From contig JAGBAS010000012.1 in assembly GCA_017938885.1 (NCBI GenBank), positions 1-38,457 of the forward strand: a stretch of 38,457 nt of DNA, given 5' to 3'. A program made the position numbers and the translations under genes. Below are positions 15,648-22,217 of the stretch, in pieces (positions within the stretch are counted from its first letter, which is position 1; every line of letters starts with the position of its first letter). The notes under the pieces were generated by a model. That model was not told where the DNA came from. It was given only the letters and a program-made list of their open reading frames with translations, and did not search any database. The DNA comes from Clostridia bacterium (lineage in GTDB: Bacteria > Bacillota > Clostridia > Oscillospirales > CAG-272).

Positions 15648-16040
15648 ATGATCGGAAAGCACATCAAGCAGTACCGCGAGCAAAAGGGCATGACTCAAGA
15701 GACATTGGCCGAGCGCCTATCGGTGACGAGGCAGGCCGTCTCCAACTGGGAGTGCGGTAAGACACAGCCCGATATCGAGACCTTACATAGGATCGCGGAC
15801 GTCTTGGACATATCCGTCGAGGAATTGATCTACGGAGAGAAACGGGAGGTGACGGTGGTACATAACCACTACACCACCCAGCAGGTGACCGAGACCGTGG
15901 GCAAGGGTGTGTCCTTCGGCGCGGTGCTGGCCATGGTGATCTCCTACGTCAAGTGGCAGTCCATCGGGTGGGCCATGCTCCACGGACTGCTGAATTGGTT
16001 CTACGTCATCTACTACATCATCCGCTACGGCTGGAGCTGA
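15648..16040 (+). CDS. Membrane-anchored XRE-family helix-turn-helix regulator
   Basis: A 130-residue protein with an N-terminal XRE/Cro-type HTH (residues 4-60: MTQETLAERLSVTRQAVSNW and ISVEELIYG). This is followed by a 25-residue linker and two hydrophobic segments (about 88-103 and 106-126) ending at the C-terminus. The DNA-binding domain is thus probably held at the membrane. Such short HTH-membrane fusions are common in Clostridia and are thought to couple membrane state to transcription; the targets here are unknown. It is monocistronic, closed by a bidirectional terminator shared with ddh. Confidence 0.85.
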   Translation: MIGKHIKQYREQKGMTQETLAERLSVTRQAVSNWECGKTQPDIETLHRIADVLDISVEELIYGEKREVTVVHNHYTTQQVTETVGKGVSFGAVLAMVISYVKWQSIGWAMLHGLLNWFYVIYYIIRYGWS

Positions 16041-16050
16041 TCCAACGCAA

Positions 16051-16088
16051 AAGATCCCACCGAGGGCTACACCTTCGGTGGGATCTTT
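16051..16088. terminator. Bidirectional terminator between the HTH gene and ddh
   Basis: AAGATCCCACCGA (16051-16063) pairs perfectly with TCGGTGGGATCTT (16075-16087). A-rich sequence on the left gives a T-run for the minus strand, and TTTCT follows on the plus strand. It serves two convergent genes. Confidence 0.85.
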
Positions 16089-16099
16089 CTGTTCATTTG

Positions 16100-17077
16100 T
16101 CAGAGCATATGAGCCCGCAGCTCCTCGGGGGAAAGGGGTGACAGGTCGGCAGGGGCTATGTCCAGCACCGTGACGCATCCCGTGCGGCCTCTCTGCTTCA
16201 TGCGGTACACCGCCCGGGCGAAGGCCACCAGGGCCGAGGCGGTGAACTCGGGGTTGGAGTCCAGGCGCAGGCTGTAGCGGATGGTGTGGGTGGACAGTCC
16301 GTGGATACCGGTGCGGCCGTTGCGGATGACCTCGCCGCCGTGGGGCAGGCCCGCGTGGTCCCGCGCCATCTCCTCGGCGGTGATGAAGGTGACGGTGGTA
16401 TCGTAATCGGCGAAGTAGTTGGGCATGGTGATAATGGCCTCGCGGATGGCCTCCTTATCGGCACCCTCGGCGGCCACCACGTAGCACTCCCGGGTGTGCT
16501 TGTCGCGGGTGGTCAGGGTGGGGTTCTCACCGTGGCCTACCGCCTCCAGCGCCTCGGGGACGGGGACGGTGTACTGGCGGGCGTCCACCACGCCGGGGAT
16601 ACGGCGGATGGCATCCGAGTGGCCTTGGCTCACTCCACGGCCCCAGAAGGTGTAGTCCTGCCCCTCGGGGAGGATGGCCTGGCCATAGACACGGGCGATG
16701 GAGAACATACCGGGATCCCAGCCCGCCGAGATGAGGCAGAGGTTGCCCCCCTCCTTCGCGGCGGCATCCACCTTGGCGAAGTGGGTAGGGATGTTGGCGT
16801 GGGTGTCGAAGCTGTCCACCACGCAGAAGTCCTTGGCCAGGGCGGGGGTCAGCTCGGGCAGATCGGTGGCACTCCCGCCGCAGAGGATGAGGACGTCGAT
16901 CTTGTCCTTGTATTGCAGGATATCCGAGGCGGCGTACACAGGGGTACCCGTGCGGGTGGAGACGGTGGCGGGATCCCGGCGGGAGAAGACTCCGATCAGA
17001 TCCACGTCGGGGTTCTGGCGCATGGCGGCTTCCACGCCACGGCCTAAGTTGCCGTAGCCGTAAATTGCGATTTTCAT
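16100..17077 (-). CDS. ddh: meso-Diaminopimelate D-dehydrogenase
   Basis: A 325-residue NADPH-dependent enzyme that converts L-tetrahydrodipicolinate, ammonia and NADPH directly to meso-diaminopimelate, the lysine and peptidoglycan precursor. It begins MKIAIYGYGNLGRGVE, the Rossmann motif of the family. It contains FSRRDP, the DSFDTHANIP segment, ISAGWDPGM and the FWGRGVSQGHSDAIRR motif that lines the diaminopimelate site. Length matches known Ddh proteins. The start at 17077 is the first ATG before the Rossmann motif; upstream sequence is repeat. It is the third gene after dapA and dapB, so the operon encodes a short lysine route that bypasses succinylated or acetylated intermediates. Confidence 0.95.
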   Translation of the reverse strand: MKIAIYGYGNLGRGVEAAMRQNPDVDLIGVFSRRDPATVSTRTGTPVYAASDILQYKDKIDVLILCGGSATDLPELTPALAKDFCVVDSFDTHANIPTHFAKVDAAAKEGGNLCLISAGWDPGMFSIARVYGQAILPEGQDYTFWGRGVSQGHSDAIRRIPGVVDARQYTVPVPEALEAVGHGENPTLTTRDKHTRECYVVAAEGADKEAIREAIITMPNYFADYDTTVTFITAEEMARDHAGLPHGGEVIRNGRTGIHGLSTHTIRYSLRLDSNPEFTASALVAFARAVYRMKQRGRTGCVTVLDIAPADLSPLSPEELRAHML

Positions 17078-17117
17078 AAATGTGCCTTTCTGGTTTTGAG
17101 TATACTCATACGTATGA

Positions 17118-17210
17118 CGGGCGCACACACAGGTGCGCCCCTACCGAGTCAATGCGTCATAGAATGGTGGTAGGGGCGCCATCCTCGCAAGCTCGGGGCG
17201 TGTGCGCTCT
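17118..17210. repeat. Type A inverted repeat, degraded copy
   Basis: The left arm at 17118-17145 is nearly identical to the type A arms at 1108 and 35904. The right arm starts GGTAGGGGCGC (17169-17179) but is broken by about 17 foreign bases (CATCCTCGCAAGCTCGG) before resuming GGCGTGTGCGC. No outer CAAATTTGAAA-type ends are visible here. It sits between dapB and ddh. Confidence 0.75.
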
Positions 17211-17229
17211 CATCATTCCGAAACGGAAT

Positions 17230-18000
17230 TTATCCCTTGGAAACAAGGTCGGTCATATTGTACAGCCCCGCATCCCGCCCCTTGCACAAAAACTCGGCGG
17301 CGGCCAATGCCCCTTCGGCGAAGAGGGCGCGGTCGTGGGCCTCGTGCTTCAGAGTAATGGTCTGGTTGGGGGTGCCGATGATGACCTCGTGCTCCCCCAC
17401 GATGTTGCCCATGCGGATGGCGTGGATGCCGATCTCATTGGGGGTACGCTTCCCAAAGCCGCTTCTGCCCGTGACCACGGTGGCATCGGGTCGGACCTCG
17501 CACAGTGCGTTGGCGATGGCCAGGGCGGTGCCGCTGGGGGCGTCCAGCTTGCGGTCATGATGCTTCTCGACGATCTCGATCTCGGCCTCGGGCATGGCGG
17601 CGGCCACCTGGCGGGCGGTATCGATCAGCAGGGCTACGCCCAGAGAGAAGTTGGCGGCAAAGAACACGGGGATCGCCTCGGCGGCCTTGGTAATGGCGGC
17701 CTTCTCCTCCTCGGTGTGTCCCGTGGTGGCCAGGACCACGGGGATCTTGTGGGTCACGGCGTAGTCCAGCAGAGCAGGGGTGGCGGAATGGTGGGAGAAA
17801 TCCACGATGCAGTCGGCGGTGGTGAATACGGGGTCGGTGGCGGCCGCAAAGTCGGTAGCGCAGGGCATCCCCTCGGCGCCGCAGGCGTTTATATCCACGC
17901 CCACCGTAGCGGCGGGATCAGCCCCGCGGCAGCCCGCCAGAGCCAGCTTGGCCACCTCGGTACCCATATGGCCGCAGAGACCGGAGATCAGTAATTTCAT
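17230..18000 (-). CDS. dapB: 4-Hydroxy-tetrahydrodipicolinate reductase
   Basis: A 256-residue NAD(P)H-dependent reductase, second step of the diaminopimelate pathway, making tetrahydrodipicolinate for Ddh. The N-terminal Rossmann motif is GLCGHMG (7-13). DFSHHSAT (68-74) and ATTGHT (91-96) are nucleotide/substrate elements. EKHHDRKLDAPSGTAL (145-160) is the DapB signature with catalytic His147/148 and Lys151. The protein ends within a conserved AAEFLCKGRDAGLYNM stretch. The ATG at 18000 precedes the Rossmann motif by the usual distance. It lies between dapA and ddh on the same strand, separated from each by palindromic repeats. Confidence 0.96.
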   Translation of the reverse strand: MKLLISGLCGHMGTEVAKLALAGCRGADPAATVGVDINACGAEGMPCATDFAAATDPVFTTADCIVDFSHHSATPALLDYAVTHKIPVVLATTGHTEEEKAAITKAAEAIPVFFAANFSLGVALLIDTARQVAAAMPEAEIEIVEKHHDRKLDAPSGTALAIANALCEVRPDATVVTGRSGFGKRTPNEIGIHAIRMGNIVGEHEVIIGTPNQTITLKHEAHDRALFAEGALAAAEFLCKGRDAGLYNMTDLVSKG

Positions 18001-18121
18001 AGTGTTTATCCTTTTGATTTGCCTTTGGTCATAACAAAACCCAAACAACCGAATGGGGAAGGGGCCCCATGGGGGTCGCATAGACGGCTCCGGATCCGGG
18101 CTGACCTTGGCAGATCTTTTT

Positions 18122-18196
18122 GTTTGAAAAGTTTAGGAGATTCTTAAGAACCCTTTTCAAAGGGTTCTTAAGCGGGTCAAGGGCAGAGCCCTTGCG
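18122..18196. repeat. Type E palindromic repeat downstream of dapA
   Basis: A perfect 14-bp stem, CTTAAGAACCCTTT (18143-18156) with AAAGGGTTCTTAAG (18159-18172), is followed by CAAGGGCAGAGCCCTTGCG (18178-18196), itself a small hairpin. The same framework recurs at 34305-34480. It may act as a weak processing or attenuation site between dapA and dapB; there is no terminal T-run on the minus strand. Confidence 0.75.
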
Positions 18197-18201
18197 TTCT
18201 C

Positions 18202-19092
18202 TCATACGTTCAGACCTGCCTTGCGCATGAGGCGGAGCAGGTTCTGTCTGTGGTCCTCCTCCATGGGGGTCAGAGGCAAGCGGACGTAGTTTTCGCACAG
18301 GCCCATAGCGGCGCAGGCGGCCTTGACGGGGATGGGGTTGACCTCGCAGAACAGAGTGTTGATGAGCTCCAGGTAGTCCAACTGCATCCGACGGGCACCC
18401 GCCACGTCACCGGCGAAGAACTTCTTGCACATGAGGGAGGTCTCGGCGGGCAGGATGTTGGACAGCACCGAGATGACGCCCTTACCGCCCAGGGACAGGA
18501 CGGGGATGATCTGGTCGTCGTTGCCCGAGTAGATATCCATCTTACCCTCCACCAGAGACGCGATCTCGGCGATCTGGGACATATTGCCCGAGGCCTCCTT
18601 GATGGCCACGATGTTGGGGTGCTCGGCCATCTCGGCGACAGTCTTGGGAAGCATATTACACCCGGTACGGCCGGGGACGTTGTAGAGGATGCAGGGCTTG
18701 TCGATGGCGTCGGCTACGGCCACGGAGGCGGCGATCATGCCCTTCTGGGTGGCCTTGTTGTAGTAGGGAGTCACCAGCAGCATGGCGTCGGCGCCCACGG
18801 AGGCGGCGTAGCGGGAGAGATCCACCGAGTAGGCGGTATCGTTGGAGCCGGTGCCGGCGATGACGGGGACGCGGTGGTTCACCCGCTCCACGCAGTACTT
18901 GATGGCGGCGCGGTGCTCCTCGTCGGAGAGGGTGGAGCCCTCGCCCGTGGTGCCGACGGTCACGATGGCGTCGATGCCCGCCTCGATCTGCCAGTCGATC
19001 ATGGCGCCGTAGCGGTCGTAGTCGATGCCGCCCTCGGTCAGGGGGGTGATGATGGCGGTGGCGGCGCCGGTGAATACGGTGGGTTTGTTCAT
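18202..19092 (-). CDS. dapA: 4-Hydroxy-tetrahydrodipicolinate synthase
   Basis: A 296-residue class I aldolase of lysine biosynthesis that condenses pyruvate with aspartate semialdehyde. Key residues are visible: Thr48-Thr49 in VGTTGEG, Tyr111 in VTPYYNK, Tyr137 in YNVPGRTG with Arg142, and the Schiff-base Lys165 in AIKEASGN. Length and motifs are canonical. It is the first gene of the dapA-dapB-ddh operon. Its approximately 310-base leader carries a lysine riboswitch with terminator, so expression should fall when lysine is plentiful. Confidence 0.97.
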   Translation of the reverse strand: MNKPTVFTGAATAIITPLTEGGIDYDRYGAMIDWQIEAGIDAIVTVGTTGEGSTLSDEEHRAAIKYCVERVNHRVPVIAGTGSNDTAYSVDLSRYAASVGADAMLLVTPYYNKATQKGMIAASVAVADAIDKPCILYNVPGRTGCNMLPKTVAEMAEHPNIVAIKEASGNMSQIAEIASLVEGKMDIYSGNDDQIIPVLSLGGKGVISVLSNILPAETSLMCKKFFAGDVAGARRMQLDYLELINTLFCEVNPIPVKAACAAMGLCENYVRLPLTPMEEDHRQNLLRLMRKAGLNV

Positions 19093-19166
19093 GATAGTGG
19101 TTTCCTTTTTGTTCGGTATATTTCAAATGTTCGAGGTCTGCATACCCGCGTCATCTCTGTCGCATA

Positions 19167-19194
19167 GAAAAAGCCCCCACGGAGGGAGCGGGCG
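19167..19194 (-). terminator. Riboswitch-controlled terminator of the dap leader
   Basis: On the minus strand, GCTCCC pairs with GGGGGC around TCCGT and is followed by TTTTTCT. Upstream CCCCCGTGG (near 19222-19231) can pair with CCGTGGGGG of the terminator, a possible antiterminator; this pairing is my inference. Confidence 0.75.
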
Positions 19195-19242
19195 AATCTA
19201 CGGGTATCCTCCGAATGTCCCCACGGGGGACGGTCGGCTTTG

Positions 19243-19396
19243 GATAGCTCTCCGCGTTTCCGCGACAGCCCGACGGATGTTCTCCGCAAGGCCAGTCAAA
19301 TGCCTTGCCATGGCATCCGCTTCGGCACCCACGCCTTTCCCGCACGGCTTTGGCAACCGTTGTTGTGCGGTAGTCTTCGTGTAGTGCGCCTCTATC
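19243..19396 (-). promoter_or_regulatory. Lysine riboswitch (L-box) upstream of dapA
   Basis: Read on the minus strand, the leader contains GATAGAGGCGC near 19396-19386, AAGACTA, AAAGGCGTGGGTGCCGAAGC, TTTGACTGGCC, GGGCTGTCGCGG and GAGAGCTATC at 19252-19243. GATAG and CTATC close the P1 helix. The order AGAGG-GC / GCCGAAG / CTGTC / GAGAGC is that of the lysine aptamer. It lies between a strong promoter and an intrinsic terminator, ahead of dapA. Confidence 0.92.
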
Positions 19397-19409
19397 GTTT
19401 GATGGGGAT

Positions 19410-19438
19410 AGTATAACATAAAGACGGGAATTTGTCAA
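19410..19438 (-). promoter_or_regulatory. Sigma-A promoter of the dap operon
   Basis: Minus strand TTGACA (19438-19433), 17-bp spacer, TATACT (19415-19410). Transcription should begin near 19402, just before the aptamer. Confidence 0.88.
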
Positions 19439-19496
19439 TAGGGGAAAGAAAATTTTCTTTCGGAGGCGGAGGTCTTCCTTTTGTGGCTTGCCGGCG

Positions 19497-19525
19497 TTGA
19501 CAAGGCGGGTGAATTGTGTTATAAT
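19497..19525 (+). promoter_or_regulatory. Sigma-A promoter of the SGNH esterase gene
   Basis: TTGACA (19497-19502), 17-bp spacer, TATAAT (19520-19525), a perfect consensus, divergent from the dap promoter 59 bases away. The approximately 100-base leader contains several GC-rich self-complementary stretches (for example ATCCGTGAGCGGAT) whose role is unknown. Confidence 0.88.
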
Positions 19526-19633
19526 GGGAGCAAGCGAATCTGCCCTGCGGAGGGCGGCCGTATCCGTGAGCGGATGTGGAGAACCGCGCGCCCGGGGATC
19601 CGTCGGGCGAAAATCCGGGCTAGGAGGTATAGC

Positions 19634-20716
19634 ATGGAATCCTATATTCATATTGACCCCAATATGGTGGTTCGCTCCACCATTGGAAGCGTGGACGTGG
19701 TCTGGTACGACGTCCGACAGGCACCCTTTTCGCTCCACGGCCTCTACGAGCCCCTGACAGAGCCCTATTTCCGTCGCGTGCCCGCCGAGGTAGCCGATGC
19801 CACCGGCGCGGGCGTCAGCCTTTTGGCGCAGGAATCTGCGGGCGGTCGGGTGCGGTTTTCCACCGATTCGCCCTACGTGGCCATTCGTGCCAAATTTCGC
19901 GTGGTGGGACGGTCGTCTCATCTGACTCTTCTGTCCTCCTCGGGCTTCGATCTCTACGTGGACGGCGAGTTTGGCAGCCGCTTCGTGCGGGAGTTCCGTA
20001 TGCCCTACGATATGACCGACACCTATGAGGCGGTTTTGGGGGTGGGCCCTGCCGCCATGCGCTCCTTCACTGTCAATTTCCCCGTCCACGCCGTAGTGGA
20101 AAAGCTGGAGGTGGGTCTGAGTCCCGCCGCAAGGTTGGCTGAAGCGAGACCCTACCGCGACATTCTCCCCGTCGCCTTCTACGGCTCCTCCATCGTCCAC
20201 GGCACCGCCGCCGGGCGTCCCGGTTTGATCTACCCCGCCATCATCTCGCGGGAGCTGAATATAGACTTTTACGACATCGGCTTTTCGGGGCAGGCCAAGG
20301 GGGAGGCGGTGCTGGGGCGGTGGATGGCGACCCTGCCCATGAGTGCCTTCGTCTGCGACTACGACTACAACGCGCCTACGCCCGAAGCCTTGGCCGAGAC
20401 CCATTACCCCCTCTACGAGATCATCCGCGAAAAGAATCCCGCTATCCCCTACCTCATGGTGACCCGCCCGAATTTCTGGACGTCTCCCTGGGAAGAGGAG
20501 GACGTGTTTGCCCGCCGCGAGGCGGTCATGACCTCCTACCTGAGGGCACGGCAGAGGGGGGATCGGAACGTCTACTTCGTGGACGGCCTCAGCTTCGGTA
20601 TGGTCTCCCACACCTACGACCTCACCATGGACAGCATCCACCCCAACGACGCGGGATTCATGCGGATGGCGGATTGCATCGGGACGGTGCTGAAGCATAT
20701 TTTTTCGAAAGGATGA
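19634..20716 (+). CDS. GxDLY-domain SGNH hydrolase (carbohydrate esterase-like)
   Basis: A 360-residue protein starting at the ATG after TAGGAGG. The N-terminal half is a beta-sandwich with the motif GFDLY, matching the GxDLY motif that defines the N-terminal domain of SGNH-hydro-type esterases. The C-terminal half is a GDSL_3-type SGNH domain: FYGSSIVHG with nucleophile Ser186, the oxyanion-hole region VTRPNFW, and SIHPND with the catalytic pair Asp333/His336. The family removes acetyl or other acyl groups from sugars. There is no signal peptide, so it should act in the cytoplasm on imported glycans. It neighbours a GH92 mannosidase and a second SGNH esterase. Confidence 0.88.
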   Translation: MESYIHIDPNMVVRSTIGSVDVVWYDVRQAPFSLHGLYEPLTEPYFRRVPAEVADATGAGVSLLAQESAGGRVRFSTDSPYVAIRAKFRVVGRSSHLTLLSSSGFDLYVDGEFGSRFVREFRMPYDMTDTYEAVLGVGPAAMRSFTVNFPVHAVVEKLEVGLSPAARLAEARPYRDILPVAFYGSSIVHGTAAGRPGLIYPAIISRELNIDFYDIGFSGQAKGEAVLGRWMATLPMSAFVCDYDYNAPTPEALAETHYPLYEIIREKNPAIPYLMVTRPNFWTSPWEEEDVFARREAVMTSYLRARQRGDRNVYFVDGLSFGMVSHTYDLTMDSIHPNDAGFMRMADCIGTVLKHIFSKG

Positions 20717-20736
20717 AGTGATCCCGATCACACCTG

Positions 20737-20770
20737 AAATAGAGCATGGCCGATGGTCATGCTCTATTTT
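20737..20770 (+). terminator. Terminator of the SGNH esterase gene
   Basis: AAATAGAGCATG (20737-20748) and CATGCTCTATTT (20758-20769) form a perfect 12-bp stem, flanked by A-rich and T-rich sequence so that it could work in both directions. Confidence 0.75.
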
Positions 20771-20797
20771 GGCGTGGTTGGTGTGCGTTGGGGATTT

Positions 20798-20837
20798 CCG
20801 CAGATTGATCACGTGCCCCACGGGGATCAATCTGCGG
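20798..20837 (-). terminator. Long hairpin overlapping the end of the HTH-TPR gene
   Basis: CCGCAGATTGATC (20798-20810) pairs perfectly with GATCAATCTGCGG (20825-20837). The right strand of the stem includes the stop codon (20827-20829) of the minus-strand gene. There is little T-run, so it may be a 3' stability element more than a terminator. Confidence 0.55.
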
Positions 20838-21939
20838 AGCTTGGCGGGATCGTGTCCTCCCAAGCTTCTGCCTCCTCCCTGTATTTTATGAAGCGGGGAT
20901 GGGATCGCAAGGGGTTGAATGCGTTCCAGGACAAGCGGAACAGAACGGATTCTTTAGTCAAAGCCCGCACCGCACGGGGGGAGTCGGGCAAAACGGGAGA
21001 GCTTGCCACCGTAGACTCTGCCATACCACTTCGCAGAGAGCGTGCGTTTGCCATAAATTCATCCAAAAAAGTAAACGCTTGTGCGTGATCTCCGCTCCAA
21101 ACAGCTTTTTGCGCCAATCGAATGGATGCGTTACACAGATGATGTCGGAGTAACGGTGTCCCTTCTGCGCCGATTGCGTGGATGACTGCATACTCGATCC
21201 CGTATATTTCGTCCATTTTGCTTCGATTGGTCTTGAAGTCCTCCTGCATGGATGCGCTGTAGCTTTGGGCGATCCTCTCCATATCCCAAAACAGCCAGGG
21301 GAGGGTATCGCTTATGGATTCGCGGTAGAATTCCCGCGCTTGGGCCGGATCTTTTTCGTTCAGTGCGAGATTTCCGAGCATACGGCTTCGGGTATATCGA
21401 CCGGACGGCAAGCATTCGATCTCCTCTCGCGCCCGGCTGAACTCGCCAACGGCCATGTATATGTCAGCAAGCAGACCGTGCGCGCGGGTGCGTGTGGCAC
21501 AGCCCCCCTTTTTGTGCAGGGTTTGTGCATAGTCTCGGGCGGCGGAAATCAATTCGGCTGTTTCGTCTGCGCTGAGCTGATCTTTTTCGCGCGAGAGCCA
21601 TTCGGCGGATAGGCTGAGCAGCTGTAGCAGGATCTTTTCATTCTGAGGATTCTTTTTTAAAAGTCGGAGGCATTTGCCGTATCTCTCCCGATACGCTTCC
21701 TCGGTCGCGCGGTAGATCTCCTCCAGCGAGCTGTCCGGATCCGTCAGCGTCCTTCCTAAAAGCTCGTCGGTGGTTACGCAGAAAAGATCCGCGATGGGTG
21801 CCAGCAGGGAAATGTCGGGGGTGCCGTTTCCCGTTTCCCATTTGGATACGGCTTGGGGCGTAACCATCAGAAAACGAGCAACCTCCTCCTGTGTCATACC
21901 TGTCATGCGGCGGTATTTTTTGAACTGATCGCAAAACAT
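20827..21939 (-). CDS. XRE-family HTH regulator with TPR-like helical domain
   Basis: A 370-residue protein. Residues 5-62 form an XRE HTH (MTQEEVARFLMVTPQAVSKW and TTDELLG). The remaining about 300 residues are helical, TPR/solenoid-like, with EEAYRERYGKCLRLLKKNPQNEKILLQLL-type repeats near residues 80-110. This is the architecture of peptide- or ligand-responsive regulators, though no specific family (Rgg/PlcR) can be claimed. It is transcribed divergently from the GH92 gene, about 280 bases from its start, and is the obvious candidate regulator of that block. Its codon usage is less GC-rich than that of neighbouring genes, which may reflect a different origin or lower expression. Confidence 0.85.
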   Translation of the reverse strand: MFCDQFKKYRRMTGMTQEEVARFLMVTPQAVSKWETGNGTPDISLLAPIADLFCVTTDELLGRTLTDPDSSLEEIYRATEEAYRERYGKCLRLLKKNPQNEKILLQLLSLSAEWLSREKDQLSADETAELISAARDYAQTLHKKGGCATRTRAHGLLADIYMAVGEFSRAREEIECLPSGRYTRSRMLGNLALNEKDPAQAREFYRESISDTLPWLFWDMERIAQSYSASMQEDFKTNRSKMDEIYGIEYAVIHAIGAEGTPLLRHHLCNASIRLAQKAVWSGDHAQAFTFLDEFMANARSLRSGMAESTVASSPVLPDSPRAVRALTKESVLFRLSWNAFNPLRSHPRFIKYREEAEAWEDTIPPSSAD

Positions 21940-21988
21940 ATCCGATCTCCTTTCACGGTTTCAAACTCACCTTGGCCTCGGTAAGTAT

Positions 21989-22017
21989 AGTATAGCATAC
22001 GGAGGCGGTGAAGTCAA
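21989..22017 (-). promoter_or_regulatory. Promoter of the HTH-TPR gene
   Basis: Minus strand TTGACT (22017-22012), 17-bp spacer, TATACT (21994-21989), near consensus. Confidence 0.8.
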
Positions 22018-22145
22018 GCAACGCTTTTTCTCCCGAAAAACAACGGACGGTTGTAAGGGCGTGTGTCGCAATCCAGAGGAGAGGCGTGCTGTTCCGAGTC
22101 TGCGAATCGTCTCTCTCTCCGATCCCCTTTTTCCGTTGCGCTGTC

Positions 22146-22174
22146 TTGACAACACCTTTGATCTGTGCTATACT
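22146..22174 (+). promoter_or_regulatory. Promoter of the GH92 gene
   Basis: TTGACA (22146-22151), 17-bp spacer, TATACT (22169-22174); ACGGAGGA and ATG at 22218 follow. Confidence 0.85.
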
Positions 22175-22217
22175 TATTCCGACAAAGCTCTGCCGGAGCC
22201 TAACGGAGGACACGAAT

